Assembly (NCBI RefSeq): GCF_000220395.1
Contig: NW_004085881.1
Location: 1 to 60,684 of the forward strand
Direction of reading: 5' to 3'
Source: Ichthyophthirius multifiliis
Taxonomy: Eukaryota; Ciliophora; Oligohymenophorea; Hymenostomatida
Length of the DNA stretch: 60,684 nt
Shown here: positions 1 through 11,630 of the stretch, piece after piece
Position numbering within the stretch: position 1 is the stretch's first letter
Layout of the letters: every line of letters starts with the position of its first letter
Notes under the pieces: model-generated
Databases searched by the model: none
The model's input: the letters and a program-made list of their open reading frames with translations, nothing else
Told to the model about the DNA's origin: nothing
Translations under genes and position numbers: made by a program

Positions 1-479
1 AATGAAAGTAATTATATATACTACATACTTATATTTTCTTTTTAAAAACACAATCAATTAAATTAAAAAACTATTAAAATTTTGATAGCTTTTATTTTTA
101 ATTGAGTTTTTAAAATAAAATAAAAAACAATACGTAAAAGTGATATTTAAAATAAAATAAATATACATGCCCTAAAAAAAAAAAATATGACTTATTAACA
201 AAGCAATTCATCTTATCATAAAATTAACGGAGTTTTAAATAAATATAAAAAGTGGTATAAATTAGCTATTAATTTATTTTGGCCCTAAGATTCTACTGAT
301 TTAAATCTAACTAAAATCATTTGAATAAATGATTGAAATTAAAAAAATACATTTCATAAATGGACAAGAAAATAAATAATAAATTTTAATTAAAAAAAAA
401 AAGATAGATATTTGAATTAAAATAATTTATTTTATACATATAGTCGAAACTATACAAGAAGTAAACGCTTACATATATA

Positions 480-521
<42 letters not shown>

Positions 522-1496
522 TTCAAATATTTTTCATTATATTATTTTTTTTAATTTTGATTTATTAAAAAAATTCTTAAATTGATTTTTTTTTATTTAT
601 TTTGTCTTTATATTTATAATATATTTGATTTTAGTATTTTTATAAAATTGAACAGATAATCAAAATAAATCCATCCTATTTTTAATATGAATATTATATA
701 AAAATTAATTTTATATAATTTGTGTTTAATATATTAATTGATTAAAAAAAACATATTTTTTATTATTTCTATTTAGTTATTAAAAATATTTATTATCATT
801 ACAAAAAAATAAATATACTATGTTTTTTTTAGTTAAGACTTTAAATTTTAATTTTTTTATTATGAAAAAAACAAATATTACATATTTTTTAAATATTATA
901 ATTTTGTTAATAAATGAAATATAAATTTAAAATTTAGTTAATTCATTTGATAATAAATAAAGGTTTTGAAACCAAACGAGCCAAATTAAGAAAGTCCTTT
1001 GATTCATGCCATGCCAAAAAAAAGTGAGAGCTGGAAGACTTATTCTTATCGCGTTAGTATTTACTTATATAATTCTATTCCTAGATAAAATTATAAAAAA
1101 CTTATAAAATTGAATTTAAAAGAAGAATAAATTTACAATTTGTTCTTAAAGACATAATATTTTTATTGATATTATTTGACATTAAGAAATATTAAACTTA
1201 ATTTAAAGAATAAAAATCAAATACTAGAAAAATAAAATAATTTTTTTATAAATTAATTAAGTCAAAAAGATTATATTTATTTATAAAAAAAAAATTATAT
1301 TAATTAAAATTACTGATTTATCATTACAATAGTTATTTATATTTTAAAAACTCTAAAATTCATAAATAATACTTATTTTAATTTACAAAAAATTGCATTA
1401 TTTTGAAAAAAAATATTATTCCATTATATAAAATAACTAAAAATAAAAAAATTAATTAATAAAAAATATAAATAAAAAAATTAATAAAGAAAAAAA
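1..1496. other. AT-rich intergenic region with one GC-richer island
   Basis: I see no gene here. The sequence is almost pure A/T with a TA microsatellite near 485-515. A distinct island of mixed composition lies at about 957-1055. It contains a short stem (GGTTT/AAACC) and is treated as a separate finding. Confidence 0.7.
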
Positions 1497-1976
1497 ATGC
1501 TTAATAAAGAATAAAATTTCTTTACAGTAAAAGACGTTGCAGCAGCCTCATTTATTAGAGCATATGCTGACCACTTAAAAAAAGCAAACAAGCTTAAAGT
1601 TCCTTCATGGACGGAATGGACAACAACATCTACTGCCAATGAATTAGCTCCAACAGACCCTGATTGGGTTTATTTAAGAGTAGCTGCAATTGCACGTAAA
1701 GTTTATTTAAAACCTCATACTGGTGTTTCAACTTTAAGACATATTTTTGGATCAGTTAAAAGAAGAGGGTGCTTAAGAAACATCCACGAGCATGCACATG
1801 GTAAATTTATTAGATGGTCCTTGTAATAATTGGAAGAATTAAAAGTAATAAGAAAAGATAAAAGTTCATCCTTAAAGAAATTTTCAAGAATTATCACCAA
1901 AGAAGGAATGACTGAACTAAATAGAATTTCAACTTAAATTGTATTACATAATAAGGAAAAATAATAATAAAATTGA
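1497..1976 (+). CDS. RPS19: 40S ribosomal protein S19 (eS19)
   Basis: This encodes the small-subunit ribosomal protein eS19, which acts in the cytosolic ribosome and in 18S rRNA maturation. It is a single exon of 159 codons before TGA when TAA and TAG are read as Gln; the family is about 145 aa. Landmarks follow the family order: TVKDV near residue 10, LKKANKLKVPSW near 30, a DPDWVYLRVAAIARKVYL block near 60, the HIFGSVKRRG turn near 90, and RWSLQQLEELKVIRKD in the C-terminal half. The ATG at 1497 is followed in frame by the conserved start of the domain with no intron. In-frame TAA Gln codons and a terminal TGA are direct evidence for the ciliate code. Confidence 0.95.
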
Positions 1977-2581
1977 AGTTAAATAAATATATAGTGATTT
2001 TTATTAAAGAAAATTTTTGTTTAAAACATATATATTTATTTTTAATAAAAAGTAAATAAATACATAAAAAAAAATTATTTTATTTTTAGATTTATATAAA
2101 TTTATTTTTAAATATAAAGTAAAAAACATATATTTTTTAATAATTATATTATTATAAAAAAATATTAATAATAAATATAATTTTATTAAATATTTTATAA
2201 AATGTATTTTTAAATAAACAAAAAATGATATTTATTATATTACGCTTTTATTAAATAAATTTTAAAATAAAGTTTTTATGATTTAGATTTTTTAATTGAT
2301 CATAAACTTTTATTTTACTAAATTAAAATTACTTTAAAAAAGAAATACAGTTTCTAATTAGAAAACAAATTAATAATAATTTTTTTTAAAATCATTATAA
2401 AAAATAAAGCTATTTCTATTTAGAATAATATATTTATTTATATATTTTTTGTTAAAATATAAATTTTAAAATATTTTAAAACTTTATACTATAATTAAAA
2501 TAATTATATAATATTATTTATCTTAAATAAAAAAATAACAAAAACAACTTAAAATAAGACATAGAATTTAAATATTAAATA
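1977..2581. other. AT-rich intergenic region
   Basis: About 600 bases separate two genes that both read on the plus strand. Nothing beyond A/T-rich low-complexity sequence was seen. Confidence 0.7.
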
Positions 2582-3701
2582 ATGAGCAAAGAAATAACAT
2601 CTTAATTAGTAGAAGGAACATTAAATGTAACAAATTTAATAAATATAATTATTCATAATTTCATATTAAAATTAAAATAGGCATTAACTGGTAACAATAA
2701 ATCTAATACAAATAATTAATAAAATTCAGCTGGTTGTTGTCCTTGTTGTACTTTAACGTATTAATTTATTATTATAATTTAAAATAAATAAAAATAGTTT
2801 TTGGAGAAGATACTTTGACGTAACAGAAGGAGACGTGGCAAAAAGATTAAGATCAGCATTATTTTTGACACCTTCATTTTGCGAAATCATGGAAGGACAT
2901 CCAGATTTGTAAAATATAAAATTTTTATAATTATTTCTAAATATTTATAAATAAATTAAAAATTAAGATATGGACCATTTTGGATTTATACAACCATAGT
3001 TGTTATATTATCAATATCTTCAAATATTTGTAGTTATTTACATTTACGGGTAATAAAAACATAAAAACTAAAAATGTATTTATTTATATTATTTTTTATG
3101 AAAAAGGGATCTTAAACATTATTTAATTATGATTTTAACTTTGTTTCAGTAGCAGCGAGTTTAGTAATAATAATAAAATAAATATATAAAAAAATAGGTT
3201 TAAATAATTATATATTTATTTCTAGGTATATGGTATTGGTATATTGACACCTATTGTATTATGGTGTGTTGTTAAGTTATTATTTAAAGTAAAAATCAAA
3301 CTTATTTAAACAATATGCTTATATGGCTATTCTGAAACTTGCTTTATTATTATTTCCTGCCTATTACTTATTCCAAGCACAGTAAAATAATAATATCAGT
3401 ATATTTTAATTTTATAAAAAATAAAAAAGATTTTACAATGGGTTTTGATTGCTTATGGAATGATTGTTTCTTCAACGTTTTTCTTTAGAAATATAAAAAA
3501 GTAATATATATAATTATACATATTTACTTTTTTTAATTATCATTATATTTATTAATTAATATCAGAGAAATGGATGAATTAGATTCCAATTAAAAATATG
3601 TTGTTTTTGCTATTGTTTTAGGTTTTCAAAGTGTATTATGCTTAACATTCAAATTTTATTTCTTTAGATTAATTAAAATACCTGATACACCATAAAATTG
3701 A
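2582..3701 (+). CDS. Yip1-domain Golgi membrane protein (YIPF1/YIPF2-like)
   Basis: This is a Yip1-family multi-pass protein of Golgi and early secretory membranes, a family that interacts with Rab GTPases. Eight exons joined across seven short GT-AG introns give about 244 aa. Family landmarks in order are FWRRYFDV, then GHPDLYGPFWIYTTIVV at the first membrane helix, then SVAASLVYGIGILTPIVLW, then ICLYGYSE and a final helix. These line up closely with vertebrate YIPF1/2. The N-terminal 40 residues are divergent and include a Cys-rich CCPCC cluster, which might be a lipidation site (inference). Every exon joint keeps frame. The start at 2582 is the only ATG in the first exon. The protein is shorter than human YIPF1 (306 aa). 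Confidence 0.88.
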
Positions 3702-4049
3702 TAAAATATTAAATTTATAAAATTAAATGTTATATTTATTTTCAAATTTATGAATAAAAATCATATAATTTTACAAAAAGTTTTTTTTATATTAAATTAT
3801 TTTTTTATATAACTTTTATTATTTTTTTAAATTAATAAAAATATATTTTTTTATGAATTATAAAAATTTATCTAGTTTTTTTTTAAAAAATAAATTTTTA
3901 ATGAGTTTAAATAATTTATAATACATTAAAAAAAATTAATATTTTATAAAAATGAGAAATAAATATAAATATGCGAATTTGTTTTCATTTTATATAATTC
4001 TAAAACTTATTTTAAATTAATTTTACTTATTAATTTTTATTTAAAATTT
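3702..4049. other. Convergent intergenic spacer
   Basis: A short A/T-rich spacer lies between the 3' ends of the Yip1-family gene and the uS15 gene. No feature was seen. Confidence 0.7.
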
Positions 4050-4737
4050 TCATTATACTAATGCTGATGCAGTGTTTGCATTGCTTTTTTAAAAATAATT
4101 AAATTTTTGAATAGTCTATAATTTTTTTAAAATTACTATTTCCAAGTAGGAGGAAGTTTTTAATTAAGTTTGTAATATCTTACCAATCTGTGTATTCTAG
4201 ATTCAACAAGAATAACTCTGAATTTAGAATCTTTGTCTTTTCTATTTTTTTCTAAATGTTTTCTTATAGCAACTGCTTTTTTAATTAAACAGTGAAGATC
4301 TTCAGGAATCGAAGGAGCACAACCTTTTTTATTATTTATAAAAGTAAAATTTATGCATTTTTATATATTTAAATTACCATTTTTTTTCAAAATTCTTAAT
4401 ATTTTTTAGCCTGTTAAAAATCTTACTTAAGGAATACCATGCTAATCTCTAAGAATTACACCAACTTAAGATGGAGTAAGACCTTAATTTTTATTTTATG
4501 ATTTTTTATTTATATTAAAATATTTTTAAAAAATAAAAAAAATAATAAATAAAATAACAAATATAATTTCTAAAATCATAATTTAATTTTTATATTTTTA
4601 CCTTTTTTAGCTAATTTAACGATTAAATCAGATGCTTAAGAAGGACTCATATGGAGCCATTTCGGCGCTTTTCTTTTATAAGGTAATGCAGATCCGGAAA
4701 TACCTTTTCCTTTTCCTTTCATTTACATGCGTCCCAT
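4050..4737 (-). CDS. RPS13: 40S ribosomal protein S13 (uS15)
   Basis: This is ribosomal protein uS15 of the small subunit, which binds the central domain of 18S rRNA. Four exons give about 153 aa; the human protein is 151. It starts MGRMQMKGKG, and contains [60 protein letters not shown] and [14 protein letters not shown]. Without splicing, the last frame runs on past LPPTWK with no TGA. A final GTAATT...AG intron at about 4083-4134 joins TA|C to give WKY followed by [10 protein letters not shown] and TGA, which restores the family C-terminus. The last exon is therefore only about ten codons. It is convergent with the Yip1 gene and likely constitutively expressed. Confidence 0.95.
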
Positions 4738-6297
4738 TTTTTTTTTTTTATTATTTAAATTAAAATAAATATTTAATATTTTCTTTTTTTTAACTTTGTT
4801 GTTTGTTTATCAATTAATTATTTTAATTTTTTTATATCTTTTTTAATTTTCTCTTTTTATTAATTTTAAATAAAAATAATAATATGAATATTCTGTTAAT
4901 AATAAAAAATGTTTAAATGATTACATTAAAAAATTTTCACTATAATATTCTTTTATCTATATTTATTACTAAATGAATTCATTAAATAAAATTGAAATTT
5001 ATTTGTACTTATCTTTAATAAATAAAAAGTTAATTGAAAAAAAATATTCAATTATAAATTTGTAAGCATAATAAAAAAAAATATTATTTACATTTAATAG
5101 TAGTTAAGAAATTTAATTTATAAAATGTTTAATAGATAAATTAATTTTTAGATTATATGTATATATAGAATCATGAATAGACAAAATAAAATTAAAAAAT
5201 TTGCATTGGCATTTTAATTATATATATAAATTCTATCATTAGAACGCAAATTTATTATATAAATTGAATTTTTTTATGAATAAAAAATTATATTTATTTT
5301 TAAATTTTTTGCAATATAAAAATAAAATTTTAGTTAGTAAATGTATTTTGTAAAAAATAAAAATTAATAAATTTATATTTTAATATAAATAGTAATAATT
5401 ATATATATATATATATAAGAATTTAGTTTATAAAAAATATTTTTTAAAACATAATTAAAATCTATGTAATAATTCATAATAAAAAAAAAATTAATTTATT
5501 ATATATAATAAAAATTAAATAAAAAAAAATTTTAAATTTATATAATATAAATAAAATCATATTTTTATTAAAATAATAAAAAAATTAATATCAATATATT
5601 TAAAAAATATTGAATATTAGTATATGTATAAAAAATAAAAAAGTTAAGAAAAGATTTATAATATTAAAATAAAAAAAGAAAATAAGAATATTAATTATAT
5701 TATATAAATTAAAAAATATATATGATGAATATATAAAAAAAAAAATATGTATAAAAAAAAATAAAAATATAAAAAATAAAAAATAAAAAATAAAACAAAG
5801 TAAAAACAAAATAAAAAATAAATAAATAATAAATAAATAAATTAATTATATTATTTTTATATATATATAATTTACATAATTATTTATATATAAACTATAT
5901 ATTTAAAAATTATTTTAATATATTATATTTTTTATTTAAAAAATAACAAATTATTTTCTTTTTTTTATTATTAAGTTAAATTATAAATTTTTCAATTTTT
6001 TAATTTTATATAATATAAAATAATTTTATAATTTTTTTATAAATAATAAAAAAAATTTTAATGTATTTTGCAAATTAAAATTTTATTCTTTTTTCTTAAA
6101 TATAATAAAAATTGCATTAAAATAATTTAAATTTTAAATTTTATTTTTTGAAAAAACTTGCTAAACTTGAATGTATTTAACCTATTAATTTAAAATGAAA
6201 ATAAACTTATTTAAAAAATATCCAACAATATCCTAATCGAATAGCTGATGCCTAAACTTTAGTTTCTGCTAAGTATAACCTAAAATCGAAATTTTAG
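4738..6297. other. AT-rich intergenic region
   Basis: About 1.5 kb of nearly pure A/T sequence with short TA runs and poly-A/poly-T tracts. Apparent open frames here are low-complexity F/I/K strings and are not supported as genes. Confidence 0.65.
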
Positions 6298-7243
6298 ATG
6301 GCTGCTAATACATAAATATATAAAATAAATAAGAATATACCTAATTAATTTTTGGATGACCTAATAAATGTTATCGTTAACCTTAATAACTATTAAGTTA
6401 AAAAAATAAAGGGATATTTTTATCTTAATTTAAATATTTTGAGTCTCTTATTATTATATATTTATAAATTATTAAATATTATATAAATTTAAAATTTTAC
6501 TCATAAATTTTTGATTATTTATTTAAATTAATTAAAAATACATATATTTTATTAAGGAAGTTAAAGTTTTACAAGTAAAAATTAATTCCCAATCTAATAA
6601 GAACTTTTAAAATATAGTGGAATAAGAATTAAAAAAAAATATAATATTAAAAATATACAAAAATCAACCTAAATCAATAGACTTAGCATGATTATATTCT
6701 ATAGACTGTAAAAATATATAAAAATTGTTAGTTGAATTAGAATTCAAAGATTTAGAAAAATATTGAAACCAAAAGACAGCAACAATTTATGTTTCTGAAT
6801 TTTATAAATTAAAAAAGGTAAAAACTAACGAATAAATATATGAAAACTATAGCACTGCATCACATTTTCTAATATGTATAAAATTTCATGAATCAAAATG
6901 TTTAGAAACAAAATGATTTATAGAATTTAGAGCTGTAGAGGTGTAATGGCTATTAGAGTGAAAGAGATTTTGAATATAAAGCTCAGTTCTCCTGAAGGTT
7001 ATTTTATAAATTAGAAATTTAACTGGAATTAAGAGCATATTTTACTAAAAACTCTATTAAAAGAAAAGCAAAGAAGCAAATTTTGAAGATTATTTATTAT
7101 GTGCTTAGTTTTAAGGAAAAGTTATGAAACTTTAGAGGAATTAAAGCTTAAGGAGGTATAAAAGATTATTTAACAACTTTCAAACATACTAATTTAACGT
7201 AAAATATCATAAGAAATAGTAGTAAGACATATTTCAGAATTGA
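6298..7243 (+). CDS. Unresolved coding-like region, possibly a divergent or decaying gene
   Basis: Composition rises above the flanks and several coding-like frames are visible, but I do not recognise a family. One segment starts MAANTQIYKINKNIPN at 6298. After a possible 160-nt intron ending at about 6556, a frame beginning EVKVLQVKINSQSN follows. Around 6700-7000 two frames compete: one rich in plausible residues but crossed by three TGA codons, the other open but Q/N/K-rich (ending RCNGYQSERDFEYKAQ). Introns at about 6571-6613 and 7101-7135 would allow an open path ending at TGA 7241-7243. I cannot tell a real spliced gene from a decaying one. Confidence 0.3.
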
Positions 7244-7520
7244 AAATTAAAAATATTTAAAATTTGTAAAATTAAAATTATTTTATTTAAGATTTTTTTG
7301 TTTAATTTAACTTTATAAATTTTCTTATTATTTAAGTATTTAAATATTAATATTTTTTTTTTTAATTATATTTTAAAAATAATTTATTTAATTATTATTT
7401 TAAAAATAATATTTTTTTAATATAATTATTTAATTATTTAGTTATTTATTTTAAATAAAAATTATTTAAAGATAAAAAAATAATACAAATTTAAAACATT
7501 TAAAATTATTAAATAATTTG

Positions 7521-9057
7521 ATGTAATCTTAATAAGAAATTGAATATGATATTGCGAATATAATTAAAGGTATAGCATTTTATGAAATTCACGTAAAATT
7601 TTACTTTATTAATAATTTTTATAAAAATAAACATAATTAAAAATCGAACATTTAAAGATTGAAAATTTAAAAATAAAAGCATGTGAAAATCCTAATTTTG
7701 ATCCATTAGATGCATGGAATTGTATAAATATCAACAATTAAGAATATATAAATTAAGATTACATAAATAACTTTCCCTCGTAATAAAATAAACAACACTA
7801 AAATAAATATTTTATTTTAAAAATATTTCAAATAATAAAATAGTGCTAATAGGATTGCTTGTGGTCTAAAAGAATGTCAATATATAATAAATTTAATTTC
7901 TAGAAATGGAAAAACTTTATTAATTTGCAAGAGTAAAAATTAAAAAAATATTTTTTTTAATTTTAAAATTCAAAAATTCTAAAGATTTATAGATTTCATA
8001 TTACCAAAAACAAACTAAGCCCTTCGAGAAATTTCTCTTTAAAAATAAAATAGAAATCGATTTTAAATATCAGATATAGTGCAAAGAACTTCTTCATTAT
8101 TAGTATCAGAAATACTATTTAAAGAAATATAAGGTTTTAGAGAAATAGAAGATCTAAGGAAAAGTTTATCAAATCAATATAATATTTAGCAAATTTTTAA
8201 AATAGTGGATTATAAAGAAAAAGGAATTATAGATTATGTAGTGTAAATTAAATAAATAAAAATTTATTTCAAATTTTATTAATAAAAAAAAATTATAAAA
8301 TTTATATTAAAAAAGTTTATCCTAATTTTTCAAAAAAAATGAAATAATATTTACTTAAGATGAATATGATGCTTTTATTTTTCGTACAACTTTAAATAAT
8401 GATAATAAATTAGATTATGAAGAATTAATTCTCGCTTTACTTCCTTTAGATCCTTTTGTATATCCTTCATTTAAAAACAATTTCAATCGATCTAATTTGA
8501 CATAATATGTATTATAAAAAGCTTAAGAATTCAAAGTCGATGTATAAAATCCTCCTTTTCCTAATTTTTAATAGACAAGCAACAAAAATAGAAAAAATAA
8601 TTAAAATTTTAGAAGTTCATTTGATCGACATACTTAAGAAAGATAATCATATAATGTAGATTAAGGATATATGAAACAATTAAAATATTATAATTAAATT
8701 TATTATAAACCATGCAAAGATTATAGATATTTTTAAGGAAATTATGACTCATATTTAAATTTGAGGCATCATGATTAATTTTTTGATAAATATTACCAGT
8801 TTATATAAGAACGAGATAGAAATGAGTTTTTTTTTAATAGGTTTGGAAAAAGATATGCTTTTGATAATGAATTAGATTCTCTTAGAAATAAAATAAAATT
8901 CAGAAATGACATCAATAAAGAAGTTTATGAAAATTTTAATGATAATACTGTTAAACTTACTAACAAGCCTGTGTCTATTTTAGAAGAAAATAAAAACAGT
9001 AAAAATAATTTAAATAAAAATAAATTTAATAATAATTTTGATTATGACTTTGAATGA
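7521..9057 (+). CDS. EF-hand protein of the ciliate-expanded type
   Basis: This is a calcium-binding-like EF-hand protein of a family common in ciliates. The start MQSQQEIEYDIANIIK resembles the N-terminus of those proteins. Introns begin at 7593 (65 nt), about 7780, about 7934 and about 8248, and each joint keeps frame. The order is: the FDPLDAWNCININN helix-loop region, then NFILPKTNQALRE, then IFKIVDYKEKGIIDYVVLSQFFKKN, then FRTTLNNDNKLDYEELILALLPLDPF, then a long basic/aromatic tail of about 160 residues ending DYDFE and TGA. The loops are degenerate: position 1 is Asp in one (DYKEKGIID) but Thr in the last (TLNNDNKLDYEE), so calcium binding is uncertain. The partner is unknown. Confidence 0.8.
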
Positions 9058-9194
9058 ATTTTTATTATTTATTAAAACATTTATATTTATGTATTTGTTT
9101 TTTTACTATTAAAATTATATTTTTTTTAATATAAAAAAAAAACATTATAAATATTTATTTAAAAAAACAAAAATATAATAAAACTAAATTTATA

Positions 9195-9638
9195 TCATTC
9201 AAAATTATAGATTTTTCTAAAAAAAATAAGTTTTAATAATTTGTTTCTTTGTTTTTAAATTTATTTCTTGAAAATTGATTTTCTTATATATTTTACATAT
9301 TATTAGTACTATTTTTTATATTAATTTAAATTATCAAGATGTATCTATTTAAAATAATTAATTATTCATTAAATTATATATATATATATTACTTTATCTT
9401 ATAAATGTCTTTATAATTACTTTTCATTTCCTATAAACTCTATATCACATAATCTACAAAAATTGGTTTTTTCTTAAATTTCCTTATATTAAATTTCTTT
9501 AAAATCTTAAGGTGTTACTTATAGCTTACCTTATTTTATTAATGCAGTTTCTCTTTGTTAATTAAATATTTCCAAAACTTCTTGGATTTCGTTTTCTTTT
9601 TCTAAAGTTCTAAAATGTTTTTGAATTCTTTTATACAT
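9195..9638 (-). CDS. Small C2H2 zinc-finger protein
   Basis: This is a two-exon gene of about 131 aa. Exon 1 (from ATG at 9638) is charged and helical: MYKRIQKHFRTLEKENEIQ. A 48-nt intron (9345-9392) interrupts the finger. Splicing completes a C-x2-C-x13-H-x5-H pattern: CRLCDIEF..., then RHLQDK joined to IHLDN. The H-x5-H spacing and the preceding KQGKLQVTP...EKTNF stretch recall U1-type RNA-associated fingers such as the second finger of LUC7, but the other LUC7 landmarks are missing. Function is therefore unassigned; RNA binding is an inference. The tail is basic and ends NFE before TGA. An upstream in-frame exon cannot be excluded. Confidence 0.55.
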
Positions 9639-10905
9639 TTCTAATTTTATATTTATTTTCGGCTAATTTAATTTAAAAAATATATATAAATAAAAAATAA
9701 GAATTAAAAAACAATTAAATATATACTAAAATAAAGTCTAAAAAACATAAAATAAAATATTATATAAAAATTATGATAGATTTATTTGTTTAAAAAAATT
9801 AAAGTTGAATGAATTCAGTAAATGAAGAATGTTTAACTCAGTAAGAAAAAATCAAAAATCCTTAGAAAAATATAAACTCAATTTTTATTATGAATTCATG
9901 AGAAACAATTTTTTTGCAACTTCATTGATTTTGATTTATTTGGATTTCAAATATCATAGATTATGCTTTTTTATTTTTTTAGGTTTAAAATTTCAATTTA
10001 TTTATAGTTTTATTATTAATTATCTATTTTTTTCTCATTTTCACTATTTTATTATATTTTTTTATAAAAATGTAATAAAATGAATAAAAAAAAACTAAAA
10101 ATAGTCAATCAAAAGATAGTAAGCATATTTAGAACGACTAAAATAAAATTATAATCAAATCATTTAAATCTAAAAGACTGTAACTATTAAGGTGTTTAGA
10201 AAAGATAAAAGTAATTTTTATTCTGCAAATAAAAATTTAATGAAAAAGAATTGTCTTTAAACGACATAAAAAATAAATTGAAAAACATATATTATAATTG
10301 CTTATTATTTGATATAAAGTAACAAACAAGTTTAAGAAATTCCTTCAAAATTAAAATAATAAAAATATTAATGGGAGAAAAAATAATAGAGACGAAATTT
10401 TCTTTTAAGATACTAAAAAATTATATAAAGAATAAAAAAAAAAATAATAAGAATAAAAAAACCTAAAAATTTAAAAGCAAGAGAAAAAGCAGAAATCGAA
10501 TGGACAAAGAATAAAATTATCAAAAAAATAAAATAAATTTCAAAAAATAAAAAACAAAAAAATTAATTTTTATAATTATAAAAAGATAGAATCAAGAAAT
10601 TAGTTAAAAATAAGATTTTATATATAAATATAATTCTAAAAATATATAAACAATTTATATTAATAAAAATATTATTATTAAAATTATTTTTTATTTAAAT
10701 TTGTTTATATAATAAACTCATAAATATTAAATTGAATATATTTATATTAAAATAGTTTTTAAATAAAATTCAGAAAAAAGAAAAATAAAAGTAAAAAAAT
10801 AATATATATTAAATAATAAAAATAAATAAATAAAATTTCATTATTTAATAATGCTAAATTAATAAAATAAGAAAAAAGTTTTGTAATTCAGAATAAAAGA
10901 TAAAA

Positions 10906-10950
<45 letters not shown>

Positions 10951-11630
10951 AAATAAATAAATAAATAAATTTTAATATATTTATTTTGAATATTATTTTA
11001 ATTATTAATATACTTATTAGTAAGATTTTTAATAGATTAAATTATATTTTTTATTTTTTTATCTTAATATATTTATTTTTTTATTTTATTTTTTAAACAT
11101 TTTTGTCAATATATAAGAGTTATTCTTTATATAATTATATATATAATTTTTTTTATATTGATTGATTTTTTTTTAATTTTCAAATTTTTAGATTTTTCAA
11201 TTTTTTAAATTTTTACGTTTAAGTGTTTAATCAATTGCTTTTTAAATTAATAAAATATATTATAATCTTTTTTATATAGATTTTTATTAAAGGATAATAT
11301 TAATGAATATATTTGTTAAATTTTTTTCAGATTTTATATTTTAATATAAATATAAATATCTTTAATTTAAAGCTATGGTTTTTAGTTAAATTTATTTTTA
11401 AATTTTAATAAATATTAGAGTTTTCAGTTTATTTGAAAAAATTTTCTAGTTCAGAAAAACAAATTGCTCCATCATAAACTTTTATTTATTATATGAAAAT
11501 AAATAATAAATAAATAAATAATAATAATGAAATTTTTTTTTTTTAAAAAAAAAAGAAATATTAAATCTAAATATTGAAATAAAAAGATATTATTTTATAT
11601 AAATAAATAAATAAAAAATTAATTATTAAA
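9639..11630 (+). other. Mixed region: weak K/N-rich coding-like stretch, then AT-rich DNA with a tetranucleotide repeat
   Basis: From about 9829 to 10620 the plus strand has partially coding-like frames. Examples are MFNSVRKNQKSLEKYK from 9829, and from 10080 a frame containing HLNLKDCNYQGVQKRQ followed by a Lys/Gln-rich tail. I could not connect them convincingly and assign no function. From 10620 to 11630 there is only A/T-rich sequence with a long AAAT-type repeat at 10902-10970. Confidence 0.4.
10902..10970. repeat. AAAT tetranucleotide microsatellite
   Basis: About 70 bases consist almost entirely of the AAAT/AATA unit with a single interruption near 10948. It lies in an intergenic region. 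Confidence 0.9.

Noticed and set aside
957-1055. RNase P or other known snRNA
   Set aside because: One short AAGAAAGTCC resemblance to a conserved RNase P element is not enough; no other expected element follows.
5600-5809. Minus-strand open frame of 69 codons
   Set aside because: Only F, I, L, Y and N strings read from A/T sequence; no complexity above the intergenic background.
10902-10970. Possible CRISPR or telomere-like array
   Set aside because: It is a simple AAAT microsatellite without spacers or G-rich units.
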